A stretch of DNA of 64,000 nt from Sporosarcina highlanderae (GCF_030433715.1 NZ_JAROCC010000012.1:1-64000), one strand, 5' to 3'. Numbered from the stretch's first letter, positions 7,168 through 15,597 are shown. The notes: generated by a model from the sequence alone, not told the origin. Numbers and translations: made by a program.

Positions 7168-8712
7168 ATGAGTGAAGAATTTGATTTATCGTCGTTTGAA
7201 ATGAGCATGATCATCCGTGAGATGGAAAAGGATGATATTGAAAAGATATTGGAAATGCAGAAGGTGTGTTTCCCGGGCATGGATCCGTGGGAAGAAGAGC
7301 ATCTGTTAAGCCATATATCCATTTTTCCGGAAGGTCAATTCGTTGCTGAGTTGGACGGGGAAATTATCGGCTCCTGTTCCAGCCTGATCATCAACTTTGA
7401 TGAATACGATGATCGACATACATGGGACGATATTTCTGATCATGGTTATATAACAAATCATAATCCGGAAGGGTACAACCTATATGGGATTGAAGTGATG
7501 GTGCATCCCGATTATCGAAGGATGAAAGTGGGCCAACGGCTATATGAGGCCCGGAAAGAGCTGGTCCAACGATTGAATTTGAAATCGATCATTATCGGTG
7601 GCAGAATTCCGAACTATCATCGGTTTGCTTCCGAAATGTCTGCGCGGGAATATGTGGAGGCGGTTACCAGACATAAAATTTATGACCCCGTCCTGACCTT
7701 TCAGATATTGAACGATTTTACATTGATGAGGATCAATCCTAATTACTTGCCTGATGATAAAGCTTCGAAAAGGTATGCCACATTGATGGAATGGAATAAT
7801 GTCGATTATAAGGCAACTTCGAAGCGTCATTATAAGACAAGCTATCCTGTCCGCATCTGTGTCGTCCAATATTTGATGAGGAAGATTTCATGCTTTGAGG
7901 AGATGGCCAATCAATGCGAGTATTTTGTGGATGTCGCATCTGACGCCAACTCCGATTTTGTCGTATTCCCGGAGATCTTCACGACGCAGCTAATGTCCTT
8001 TTTGGATGAGCCATCGCCAAGCCGGGCTGTTCGGAGGATGACCGAATACACACCGCAATACATCGAACTATTTACAAATCTTGCAGTCCGCTACAATGTG
8101 AACATCATTGGAGGTTCCCATTTTGTTGAGGAAGAGGATGAAGAGATTTACAATATCGCTTACCTATTTAGACGGGATGGGTCGATTGAAAAACAATATA
8201 AAATTCATATTACACCGAATGAGCGGAAATGGTGGGGGATCAGCCAAGGCGATTCGGTCCGAGTTTTCGATACGGATTGCGGTAAGATCGCCATTCAAAT
8301 CTGCTATGATATCGAGTTTCCTGAACTTGCACGGATTGCGACGGATAAAGGTGCGAATATCATCTTCACCCCGTTTTGTACAGAGGATCGTCAAGGTTAT
8401 TTGCGGGTACGGTATTGTGCGCAAGCAAGGGCGATTGAAAATCAGATTTACACAGTTATTTCAGGAACAGTGGGGAATTTGCCACAGACGGAAAATATGG
8501 ACATCCAGTATGCACAGTCAGCCATTTTCTCTCCATCGGACTTCGAATTTGCTCGTGATGGAATTGTTGGAGAAACGAATGCGAATTTGGAGATGGTGTT
8601 GATTGGTGATGTGGATCTCGAGATTTTACGAAGGCAGCGGCAGGACGGTACTGTAAAACAGTTGAAGGACCGCCGCCATGATATTTACCATGTGGAGTAT
8701 AAAAAGGATTAA
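7168..8712 (+). CDS. GNAT acetyltransferase - nitrilase-type amidohydrolase fusion (YhcX-like)
   Basis: Two fused enzymes in 514 residues. Residues 1-210 are a GNAT domain (IIREMEKDDIEKILEMQ start, acetyl-CoA loop near YRRMKVGQRLYEARKEL). Residues 225-510 are a carbon-nitrogen hydrolase with the Glu-Lys-Cys triad in VVFPEIFTTQ, the EKQYKIHITPNE segment and IQICYDIEFPE. The same layout and length occur in B. subtilis YhcX. The substrate is unknown; N-acylated amides are the natural guess. The start ATG at 7168 follows gggagaggtg; the frame is open further upstream without a ribosome site. Confidence 0.9.
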   Translation: MSEEFDLSSFEMSMIIREMEKDDIEKILEMQKVCFPGMDPWEEEHLLSHISIFPEGQFVAELDGEIIGSCSSLIINFDEYDDRHTWDDISDHGYITNHNPEGYNLYGIEVMVHPDYRRMKVGQRLYEARKELVQRLNLKSIIIGGRIPNYHRFASEMSAREYVEAVTRHKIYDPVLTFQILNDFTLMRINPNYLPDDKASKRYATLMEWNNVDYKATSKRHYKTSYPVRICVVQYLMRKISCFEEMANQCEYFVDVASDANSDFVVFPEIFTTQLMSFLDEPSPSRAVRRMTEYTPQYIELFTNLAVRYNVNIIGGSHFVEEEDEEIYNIAYLFRRDGSIEKQYKIHITPNERKWWGISQGDSVRVFDTDCGKIAIQICYDIEFPELARIATDKGANIIFTPFCTEDRQGYLRVRYCAQARAIENQIYTVISGTVGNLPQTENMDIQYAQSAIFSPSDFEFARDGIVGETNANLEMVLIGDVDLEILRRQRQDGTVKQLKDRRHDIYHVEYKKD

Positions 8713-8717
8713 TCAAT

Positions 8718-8757
8718 AAAAAAACGGCATCCCTTTGAATTAAAGGATGCCGTTTTA
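8718..8757. terminator. Bidirectional terminator between yhcX-like and CNNM genes
   Basis: aaaacggcatcc pairs with ggatgccgtttt, flanked by A and T tracts. Confidence 0.9.
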
Positions 8758-10098
8758 TTATGACTCAACTGGTATATCTGTCACGCCAGTTGTTTTTTCA
8801 GCTTTATGTTTCATTGCCTCAAGGTAAAGGATATGATGACCTTCAACATCCTTCACTGTGAATTCATACCCTTGCTCGATAATCTTCTCACCAGGCACCG
8901 CCTCAAATCGTTCGGACATGAACCATCCGCCGATTGTATCGATATCTTCCTCTTCAATATCGATATCAAGGACTTCATTAACGTTTTCAATTAACATTTT
9001 TGCATCTAAAATATAGTGGTTTTCATTTACCTTCTGTACTTCTGGTACTTCATCTATATCGAATTCGTCTTGGATTTCTCCGACAATCTCTTCTAAAATA
9101 TCTTCAATTGTAACGAGACCGGCAGTCCCACCGTATTCATCCATCAAAACGGCCATATGGATCCGTTCTCGTTGGATTTTGAGAAGGAGATCCCCAATTG
9201 CTATCGTTTCGATAACCCTGATGATTGGCTGCATATACTCGCTGACAGGTTGTTCACCCGTAGTCGGATCCTTGATGAATTCCGTCAATAGGTTCTTCAT
9301 ATTGACCAAACCGATGACATGGTCTTTATCGCCATCTGTTACTGGGTATCGTGTAAATTGTTCGACACCCATCATCTCGAACACTTCACGCAAAGTCATT
9401 TCCTTTTCAATCGTCATCATTTCAGTTCGAGGCACCATAATCTCCTTGGCAACACGATCGTCAAATTCGAATATTTTATTGACAAATTTATATTCAGATT
9501 GATTGATTTCGCCGCCTTTTAAGCTGTCGGAAAGGATCATTCTCAACTCATCTTCTGAATGGGCCACTTCCGATTCTGAAACCGGCTTGAAACCGAATAG
9601 ACGGATAATGAGACGTGCAGAACCGTTCATCCCTTTAATGACAGGGTACATTATGAAGTAAAATAATATGAGCGGTTTTGCTGCTGATAAGGTAATGGCT
9701 TCAGCCCGCTGAATAGCGATGGTCTTAGGCGCCAATTCACCTACAACAACATGTAAAAAAGTGACGATTGTAAATGCAATGATGAAAGACAGAATCGTGG
9801 ATGCTTGCGGTTCCAGTTCAAAATGTGAAAAAACCGGCCCTAATATCAATTTTACGGTCGGTTCACCTAACATACCTAATCCAAGGGCTGTTATCGTGAT
9901 CCCTAATTGACAAGCCGATAAATATTCATCTAAGTTGCTGATGACCTTTTTGGCAGTTAGTGCTCGGCGGTTACCTTCCGCAACAAGCTGATTGATCCTC
10001 GTCGACCGTACTTTCACTATTGCAAATTCACTCGCTACAAAAAATGCGGTGAATGCGATCAAGGCAGCAAATGCTGCCAATCGTATGGCAATTTCCAA
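8758..10098 (-). CDS. CNNM/CorC-type membrane protein with CBS domains
   Basis: 446 residues: an N-terminal DUF21 region with about four membrane spans (residues 1-170), two CBS domains (roughly 215-335, with EYGGTAGLVTIEDILEEIVG in the second) and a C-terminal CorC/HlyC domain. These proteins are linked to Mg2+ efflux (MpfA in B. subtilis) and are often misnamed haemolysins. The start is TTG at 10098, 11 nt after AAGG; no better codon exists upstream in frame. That ribosome site lies within a short upstream ORF (10105-10140). Confidence 0.85.
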   Translation of the reverse strand: MEIAIRLAAFAALIAFTAFFVASEFAIVKVRSTRINQLVAEGNRRALTAKKVISNLDEYLSACQLGITITALGLGMLGEPTVKLILGPVFSHFELEPQASTILSFIIAFTIVTFLHVVVGELAPKTIAIQRAEAITLSAAKPLILFYFIMYPVIKGMNGSARLIIRLFGFKPVSESEVAHSEDELRMILSDSLKGGEINQSEYKFVNKIFEFDDRVAKEIMVPRTEMMTIEKEMTLREVFEMMGVEQFTRYPVTDGDKDHVIGLVNMKNLLTEFIKDPTTGEQPVSEYMQPIIRVIETIAIGDLLLKIQRERIHMAVLMDEYGGTAGLVTIEDILEEIVGEIQDEFDIDEVPEVQKVNENHYILDAKMLIENVNEVLDIDIEEEDIDTIGGWFMSERFEAVPGEKIIEQGYEFTVKDVEGHHILYLEAMKHKAEKTTGVTDIPVES

Positions 10099-10104
10099 AT
10101 AAGT

Positions 10105-10140
10105 TTACCTTGCTCCGCGCCCGAATGAGGGGTAGAACAA
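10105..10140 (-). CDS. Putative 11-codon leader ORF upstream of the CNNM gene
   Basis: On the minus strand AGGAGG (10149-10154) stands exactly 8 nt before TTG (10140), which opens an 11-codon ORF reading MFYPSFGRGAR and then TAA. A GTG at 10149 in the same frame would give 14 codons but touches the ribosome site. The leader stop lies in the ribosome site of the CNNM gene (AAGGTAAA), so the two would be translationally coupled. There is no homology evidence. Confidence 0.4.
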   Translation of the reverse strand: MFYPSFGRGAR

Positions 10141-10169
10141 AGTGCACACCTCCTGTAAGGTTAAAATCG

Positions 10170-10182
10170 TTAGTTAAACTAA
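10170..10182. promoter_or_regulatory. Perfect 13-bp palindrome between CNNM and chrA
   Basis: TTAGTT-A-AACTAA, a possible operator in the divergent intergenic region. It lies upstream of the CNNM leader and 49 bp before the -10 of chrA. Confidence 0.35.
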
Positions 10183-10230
10183 TAATAATTTATTTACAAG
10201 AAAAATACAAATGGTTTTGCCTAAATCTTG

Positions 10231-10236
10231 TATAAT
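10231..10236 (+). promoter_or_regulatory. Likely -10 element for the chromate transporter gene
   Basis: TATAAT preceded by TTG, 27 bp before the start codon. No good -35 is visible at 16-18 bp. Confidence 0.45.
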
Positions 10237-10262
10237 GGATAAAACATGTTGGAGGTGCGGGT

Positions 10263-11444
10263 TTGAAGAATCTAAATAAGGCGAGTGAAATACTCAAAAC
10301 ATCATTGCTTTTAGGACTGACCTCATTTGGTGGGCCAGCAGCTCACATCGGCTATTTCCGAGAGGAGTACGTGAAGAAAAAGAAGTGGTTGGACGATAAG
10401 ATGTACGCAGATATCGTTGCATTATGCCAATTTTTACCGGGGCCAGCGAGTTCACAAGTGGGCATTGCCATCGGTTTGATGCGTGGCGGTTTGCTTGGAG
10501 GGATTCTTTCCTGGATAGGATTTACATTGCCATCCGTGTTGCTTCTTATGGGATTTGCATGGCTGATTTCCTCTTCAGGGTCATTTGATATTGGTTGGAT
10601 CAAAGGCTTGAAGATTGTTGCAGTAGCTGTCGTTGCCCATGCATTGCTTGGAATGGGCAAGTCACTGACTCCTGATCGGCCAAGAATTACAATCGCTTTG
10701 GCTACGGCCATTCTAACCGTATTGATACCTACAGCGGTTGGACAGATTGCGATTATTGCCGGTGCGGGATTGATCGGTTTTGGACTTTACCGGAAAGAAG
10801 AGGCGCCTGTGCCGGCATCTATCCATCTTTCATTTGGGAAACGGACGGGGGTTGCAGCATGGACGATTTTCTTTGTATTGCTTATCGGTATACCAGCTAT
10901 TCGGTCGTATTTCCACAATGCTACAATTGCAATCTTTGATACTTTCTATAGGGTTGGTTCAATTGTTTTTGGAGGTGGCCATGTCGTATTACCGATGCTT
11001 GAACGAGAAGTTGTACCCGCAGGTTGGATGGACGCAGAGACATTCATTGCGGGATATGGGGCTGCACAAGCGGTACCAGGCCCATTATTTACATTATCAG
11101 GCTATTTAGGGCAGTTGATGAATGGACCATCAGGTGCGGTAGTTGCGGTTGTCGCCATGTTTTTACCGTCATTCCTACTTGTCATCGGAACATTGCCGTT
11201 TTGGTCGGCAATCCGCTCAAAGATAGGTATCCAAGCTGCTTTGAAAGGGGTAAACGCTGGAGTTGTCGGCATTTTACTTGCAGCGCTATATGATCCCGTT
11301 TTTACAAGTTCCATCATTCAACCAATCGATTTTGCAATTGCGGTTATAGCATTTGGACTATTGCAGTATTATAAAGTGGCACCTTGGCTTGTAGTTTTGG
11401 TAACGGCCATCTTAGGCGCATTATCACATCTGTTTTTTGGTTGA
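10263..11444 (+). CDS. chrA: Chromate transporter, two-domain ChrA type
   Basis: 393 residues with two tandem chromate-transporter domains in one chain. The first carries SFGGPAAHIGYFREEYV and the second FGGGHVVLPMLEREVV, the matching signature. There are about ten membrane spans. Known members export chromate by proton exchange; substrate here is inferred. The start is TTG at 10263 directly after GGAGGTGCGGG. No clear intrinsic terminator follows before the bmr leader. Confidence 0.9.
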   Translation: MKNLNKASEILKTSLLLGLTSFGGPAAHIGYFREEYVKKKKWLDDKMYADIVALCQFLPGPASSQVGIAIGLMRGGLLGGILSWIGFTLPSVLLLMGFAWLISSSGSFDIGWIKGLKIVAVAVVAHALLGMGKSLTPDRPRITIALATAILTVLIPTAVGQIAIIAGAGLIGFGLYRKEEAPVPASIHLSFGKRTGVAAWTIFFVLLIGIPAIRSYFHNATIAIFDTFYRVGSIVFGGGHVVLPMLEREVVPAGWMDAETFIAGYGAAQAVPGPLFTLSGYLGQLMNGPSGAVVAVVAMFLPSFLLVIGTLPFWSAIRSKIGIQAALKGVNAGVVGILLAALYDPVFTSSIIQPIDFAIAVIAFGLLQYYKVAPWLVVLVTAILGALSHLFFG

Positions 11445-11539
11445 AAAAAGTGTGTTAATCGGATGTTTCTGTACATACAATAGAGAATGTTCACTATTAC
11501 TTAAAATTGTACTGAAATGAAACAATTGAAAGAAATGTA

Positions 11540-11568
11540 TTGACAAATGAAAATTGGCAATGTAAGCT
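11540..11568 (+). promoter_or_regulatory. Promoter for the bmr leader
   Basis: TTGACA (11540-11545), 17 bp, TAAGCT (11563-11568). The -35 is perfect and the -10 is weak. It lies 42 bp before the leader ATG. Confidence 0.6.
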
Positions 11569-11609
11569 AAAATTATTCGAAAATCGAAATAGTAAGGGAG
11601 GTGCGGAAA

Positions 11610-11684
11610 ATGAAAAAAGTAAATGTTATCAAAAAACAACAATCTCATATGTCCGTGCCGAATTGGTTTTTATTTACTATTTGA
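11610..11684 (+). CDS. 24-codon leader peptide upstream of bmrCD
   Basis: ATG at 11610 with GGGAGG 7-8 nt upstream. The product starts MKKVNVIKKQQSHM and ends SVPNWFLFTI. It is followed at once by a hairpin and an intrinsic terminator, and then by two half-ABC-exporter genes. In B. subtilis the equivalent operon is controlled by the leader bmrB through ribosome-mediated attenuation when translation is inhibited. This ORF has the right position and architecture, but I cannot confirm sequence homology to BmrB. Confidence 0.7.
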   Translation: MKKVNVIKKQQSHMSVPNWFLFTI

Positions 11685-11718
11685 AATAATACCAAGGCGG
11701 CATGACTTGCCGTTCCTT
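11655..11718 (+). promoter_or_regulatory. Mutually exclusive hairpins over the leader end
   Basis: TGCCG-AA-TTGG (11656-11666, inside the last leader codons) can pair with CCAA-GG-CGGCA (11692-11702). The second segment can instead pair with TGCCG-TT-CCTT (11708-11718). A ribosome stalled on the leader end would block the first pairing. This is typical of attenuators, although the terminator stem at 11726 does not overlap the second hairpin. Confidence 0.5.
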
Positions 11719-11725
11719 TATAATG

Positions 11726-11770
11726 AGCACACGCTTATCCACAGGAGGCGTGTGCTTTTTTGTCTTTTTT
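11726..11770 (+). terminator. Intrinsic terminator (attenuator) between leader peptide and bmrC
   Basis: AGCACACGC (11726-11734) pairs perfectly with GCGTGTGCT (11748-11756), followed by TTTTTT and another T-rich stretch. It sits 42 bp after the leader stop and before bmrC, so it must be bypassed for exporter expression. Confidence 0.88.
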
Positions 11771-11822
11771 ATAATGAAATTTGGTGTTTTCACGTTTTTA
11801 CGTGTGACATAAGGTGAAACTT

Positions 11823-11849
11823 CAATCAGTGGGGTTTTTCCACTGATTG
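11823..11849 (+). other. Hairpin in the bmr untranslated region
   Basis: CAATCAGTGG pairs perfectly with CCACTGATTG around a GGTTTTT loop. There is no strong T-run after it. Confidence 0.6.
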
Positions 11850-11866
11850 TTAGTTGAACCAATCGG

Positions 11867-11913
11867 GCATTAACTAACTGTTGATCCCCTAAGATCTTAC
11901 AGTTAGTTAATGC
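11867..11913 (+). promoter_or_regulatory. 15-bp perfect inverted repeat upstream of bmrC
   Basis: GCATTAACTAACTGT (11867-11881) and its exact complement (11899-11913) enclose 17 bases that themselves hold GATC...GATC. A third copy of GTTAGTT (11849-11855) could pair with AACTAAC (11872-11878) instead, giving two exclusive folds. It may also be a double operator for a dimeric repressor. Confidence 0.55.
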
Positions 11914-11949
11914 GGGATATAAAACATAAAAACAAGGAAAGGGGCGCTC

Positions 11950-12012
11950 ATGATGATTGTCATGAATCAGCAACGGAAACTATTTAAAAAGGAATCTCTA
12001 GAAAGTGGATAG
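11950..12012 (+). CDS. Possible second short ORF (20 codons) upstream of bmrC
   Basis: ATG at 11950 follows AAGGAAAGGGG by 5 nt and encodes MMIVMNQQRKLFKKESLESG. It ends 31 bp before bmrC. It may be a second leader or a translational enhancer; no family recognised. Confidence 0.4.
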   Translation: MMIVMNQQRKLFKKESLESG

Positions 12013-12043
12013 TCGATAGAGAAGAAGGAAGAAGGTTGAATAA

Positions 12044-13783
12044 ATGTTTTCAGTTTTATTTAAATTAAAATGGTTTTTTAAAGAGAATCGTAAAAGGTAT
12101 ACAATAGCACTCGTCCTATTAATGGTTGCAAATATCCTTGTGATTTTGCCGCCATGGATCATAGGGCAGGCGATTGATGCGATTTATACACAGTCGATGA
12201 CGGCAAAACTGTTGGCGCTTTTTATTGGAGCAATGTTACTGATCATGCTCTTCTCGTATTTCGGAAACTTTATATGGCAGTATCAGTTATTCGGCGGTGC
12301 TTATGTCATTGAGCGGCAATTGAGGACGCGGCTCATGAGGCATTTCCTTAAAATGACCCCGACATTTTATGAAAAGAATAAGACGGGGGATTTAATGGCG
12401 CGCTCCACAAATGACTTGCGCGCAATTTCGGAAACAGCCGGTTTCGGAATAATGACGCTCGTAGATTCGACTGTGTATTTAGGGACACTTATAATTACAA
12501 TGGGCTTTGTCGTCTCATGGAAGTTGACCTTAGCGGCAATTATCCCGTTGCCTATATTGGCTTTTATTCTCCAGTACTTGGGGAAGAAGATACATGAACG
12601 GTATATGACTGCCCAACAGGCATTCGGGGATTTGAATGATGAAGTCCTTGAAGCGGTTGCTGGCGTCCGTGTCGTCCGCGCCTACGTGCAAGAACGTGCT
12701 TCTGAGAAGCGATTTGCGGATATGACGGAAGATGTGTACAAGAAAAATATGCATGTCGAAAAGATTGACGCATTATTCATGCCGTTTTCAAAAACGCTGA
12801 CAGCTTTGACGTATATGATTGGTCTTGGATATGGTGCGTTTTTAGTATCGACTGGCGAGATGACGTTAGGAAATCTTGTTACATTCAATGTGTATTTAGG
12901 GATGATTGTCTGGCCGATGTTTGCAATCGGAGAGCTAATCAACGTTTTACAACGAGGAAATGCGTCGCTTGACCGCGTTATGGAGACGTTGAATTACGAG
13001 GAAGACGTCAAGGATCCTGAACAGCCTGTTGATCTTAAACAGCCTGAAAATGTCGGTTTCAATGATGTCAGCTTCACTTATCCAATGTCGCACGCATTGA
13101 ATTTGGATAAAATCGAACTGAAGTTGGATAGGGGTCAGACGCTTGGAATTGTCGGAAAAACCGGAAGCGGGAAAACGACTTTTGTCAAACAGCTATTGCG
13201 TGAATACCCAGCAGGAGAAGGGGAAATCGCCTTTTCTGGTGTTGCCTTGCAATCTTTAAAGAAAGACCAGGTCCGTGATTGGATCGGTTATGTACCGCAG
13301 GATCATGTGCTCTTCTCGCGCTCTGTCCGGGATAATATCCTGTTCGGGCGTCCGGAAGCGACGGAAGACGATATTGCGGAATCCATCAGACTTTCTTATT
13401 TTGAAAAGGATTTGCAAATGTTGCCTGCCGGACTTGATACACTTGTTGGTGAAAAAGGTGTTGCGCTATCGGGCGGGCAGAAGCAACGGATTTCGATTGC
13501 ACGAGCTCTTGTGAAAAATCCGGAAATCCTTATCTTGGATGACTCACTTTCCGCAGTTGATGCGAAAACGGAAGCGAAGATCATCGAGAATATCCAATCG
13601 GAACGTTCCGGCAAAACGACGATTATTACGACTCACCGTCTATCAGCAATCCAACATGCGGATTGGATCATCGTGCTTGACGATGGCCGAGTCATTGAAG
13701 AAGGAAGACATGAAGACTTGCTTGCGAATAACGGATGGTATAAAGAGCAATTCGACCGCCAGCAGATTGGGGAGGTTGAATAA
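12044..13783 (+). CDS. bmrC: ABC exporter half-transporter BmrC (YheI)
   Basis: One half of a heterodimeric multidrug exporter. 579 residues: six membrane spans (1-300), then an ATPase domain with Walker A GKTGSGKTT, signature LSGGQKQRIS and Walker B ILILDDSLSAVD. Asp replaces the catalytic Glu after Walker B, the mark of the degenerate site in asymmetric exporters such as BmrCD. N-terminal sequence (MFSVLFKLKWFFKENRKRYT) closely resembles what I remember of B. subtilis YheI. The start ATG at 12044 follows a purine-rich aagaaggaagaagg. bmrD starts two bases after the stop. Confidence 0.92.
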   Translation: MFSVLFKLKWFFKENRKRYTIALVLLMVANILVILPPWIIGQAIDAIYTQSMTAKLLALFIGAMLLIMLFSYFGNFIWQYQLFGGAYVIERQLRTRLMRHFLKMTPTFYEKNKTGDLMARSTNDLRAISETAGFGIMTLVDSTVYLGTLIITMGFVVSWKLTLAAIIPLPILAFILQYLGKKIHERYMTAQQAFGDLNDEVLEAVAGVRVVRAYVQERASEKRFADMTEDVYKKNMHVEKIDALFMPFSKTLTALTYMIGLGYGAFLVSTGEMTLGNLVTFNVYLGMIVWPMFAIGELINVLQRGNASLDRVMETLNYEEDVKDPEQPVDLKQPENVGFNDVSFTYPMSHALNLDKIELKLDRGQTLGIVGKTGSGKTTFVKQLLREYPAGEGEIAFSGVALQSLKKDQVRDWIGYVPQDHVLFSRSVRDNILFGRPEATEDDIAESIRLSYFEKDLQMLPAGLDTLVGEKGVALSGGQKQRISIARALVKNPEILILDDSLSAVDAKTEAKIIENIQSERSGKTTIITTHRLSAIQHADWIIVLDDGRVIEEGRHEDLLANNGWYKEQFDRQQIGEVE

Positions 13784-13784
13784 G

Positions 13785-15542
13785 ATGGGTACCGGAAAAC
13801 GTTTAGTGCAGTATGCGCTTGATTATAAAAAGTTATTACTTACAGGGTTATTCCTTTTAGCGGTGGCAGTTGGAGCGGATTTGATGGGGCCGATGATTGC
13901 AAAACGGATCATTGACGATCATATCGCGACATCAATTGATAAATCGATTAATTTTACGCCGATCGCCAAGCTGTTAGCCGTATTTTTCGGGCTTGCGGTA
14001 GTGACAGCGATTCTAAGATATTTTCAGTATTTATTGTTACAAAAGGCGGCAAACAGAATTATTCAGAAATTGCGGAATGAATTGTATGCGCATATTCAAA
14101 CATTGCCAATCCGCTATTTTGATAATTTACCTGCCGGGAAAGTTGTTGCGCGGATTACGAATGATACAGAAGCGATCCGGAATTTATATGTGACGGTCGT
14201 TTCCCAATTTGCGATTAGCGGCATGTATATGTTAGGGATTTTCATTGCATTGTTCTATTTGGATCCAAAGATGGGAGCCATCACGCTTTTCGTCTTGCCG
14301 GTCCTTTACGTTTGGATGAAGTTGTACAGAAGATTCGCATCAAAAGTGAATCACATCATCCGAAGCAAGAACAGTGAAATGAATGCAATGATCAATGAAT
14401 CCATCAATGGAATGACGATCATCCAGGCATTCCGTCGTGAAAAGCAGATGGATGGGGAGTTCAATAAGATAAACGATGAGCATTATACGTATCAAAGCAA
14501 GCTTTTGAAAGTGGAAGCTGCGACATCACATAATCTTGTCGATATTATCCGCTCACTGGCATTCGTCTTTCTGATTTGGTATTTTGGCGGTGCGTCACTT
14601 ACTGCTGAAAGTGTAATTTCGGTTGGGATGCTTTATGCATTCGTTGACTATATTACACGGTTGTTCAATCCGATTACAGGGGTCGTCAACCAGTTCGCAC
14701 GACTTGAACATTCACTTGTAGCGGCTGAACGTGTCTTCGGATTGATGGATCGTCCAGGGGAAGCGGTCAGTGATGTGAAAATTGAACGTTACCGCGGAAA
14801 TGTCCGATTTGAAGATGTGTGGTTTGCATATAAAGATGAGGAGTATGTATTGAAGGATATCTCATTTGAAGCGAAGCAAGGTGAAACGGTAGCGCTTGTC
14901 GGCCATACGGGCTCAGGGAAGAGTTCAATTATGAACTTGTTGTTCCGTTTCTATGATGTATCGAAAGGGAAAATCACGATTGACGGCATGAATATTGGGG
15001 AAATGTCACGCCAGACAATCCGTGATCATATGGGTATCGTCTTGCAAGATCCGTATTTGTTTAGCGGAACGGTCGAATCGAATATTAGCTTGGGAGATTC
15101 GCGGATTTCACGGGAGCGGGTTCAGGAAGCGCTTGATGCAGTAGGCGGAGAACGAGTGTTGAAGCATTTACCAGGCGGGATTGATGAGCCGGTTGTCGAG
15201 AAGGGCAGCACGCTCTCATCTGGTCAGCGGCAATTGATTTCCTTCGCACGTGCGCTTGCCTTTGACCCGGCTATTCTAATTTTGGATGAAGCAACTTCCA
15301 ATATCGATACGGAAACCGAGGAAATCATCCAGCATGCGATGGACGTGTTGAAGAAAGGTCGGACGACGTTCATTATCGCCCACCGTCTATCGACGATTAA
15401 GAATGCGGACCGGATATTGGTGTTAGACCGTGGGGAGATCGTTGAGCAGGGCAATCATGATGAATTGCTTGAGTTTGGCGGACAGTATGCCCAAATGTAT
15501 AAGTTGCAAGCGGGGACTTCGGGGAATCCAAAAGTGGGGTAA
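13785..15542 (+). CDS. bmrD: ABC exporter half-transporter BmrD (YheH)
   Basis: Partner of BmrC. 585 residues with a membrane domain and an ATPase having Walker A GHTGSGKSS, signature LSSGQRQLIS and canonical Walker B ILILDEATSNID with catalytic Glu. B. subtilis BmrD is about 673 residues and has a large extracellular insert between the first two spans. Here only about 25 residues separate spans 1 (near 14-32) and 2 (near 58-78), so that insert is absent. ATG at 13785 follows gaggttgaataag; the reading frame continues upstream inside bmrC. The operon ends at a terminator. Confidence 0.92.
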   Translation: MGTGKRLVQYALDYKKLLLTGLFLLAVAVGADLMGPMIAKRIIDDHIATSIDKSINFTPIAKLLAVFFGLAVVTAILRYFQYLLLQKAANRIIQKLRNELYAHIQTLPIRYFDNLPAGKVVARITNDTEAIRNLYVTVVSQFAISGMYMLGIFIALFYLDPKMGAITLFVLPVLYVWMKLYRRFASKVNHIIRSKNSEMNAMINESINGMTIIQAFRREKQMDGEFNKINDEHYTYQSKLLKVEAATSHNLVDIIRSLAFVFLIWYFGGASLTAESVISVGMLYAFVDYITRLFNPITGVVNQFARLEHSLVAAERVFGLMDRPGEAVSDVKIERYRGNVRFEDVWFAYKDEEYVLKDISFEAKQGETVALVGHTGSGKSSIMNLLFRFYDVSKGKITIDGMNIGEMSRQTIRDHMGIVLQDPYLFSGTVESNISLGDSRISRERVQEALDAVGGERVLKHLPGGIDEPVVEKGSTLSSGQRQLISFARALAFDPAILILDEATSNIDTETEEIIQHAMDVLKKGRTTFIIAHRLSTIKNADRILVLDRGEIVEQGNHDELLEFGGQYAQMYKLQAGTSGNPKVG

Positions 15543-15554
15543 GTTTGTTGAGGG

Positions 15555-15585
15555 AAGGGACTTCTTAAATGGAGTCCCTTTTTTT
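15555..15585 (+). terminator. Terminator of the bmr operon
   Basis: AAGGGACT (15555-15562) pairs with AGTCCCTT (15573-15580), followed by a run of T. Confidence 0.88.
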
Positions 15586-15597
15586 GTGTGAATCGTC

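Noticed and set aside
10099..10200. Metal riboswitch (M-box or yybP-ykoY type) before the CNNM gene
   Set aside because: The space is too short for an M-box and I see no paired-element structure. The leader ORF is the better supported feature.
13539..13784. Start of bmrD 82 codons earlier, inside bmrC
   Set aside because: The extension is a shadow of bmrC. ATG 13785 gives the normal N terminus of the family.
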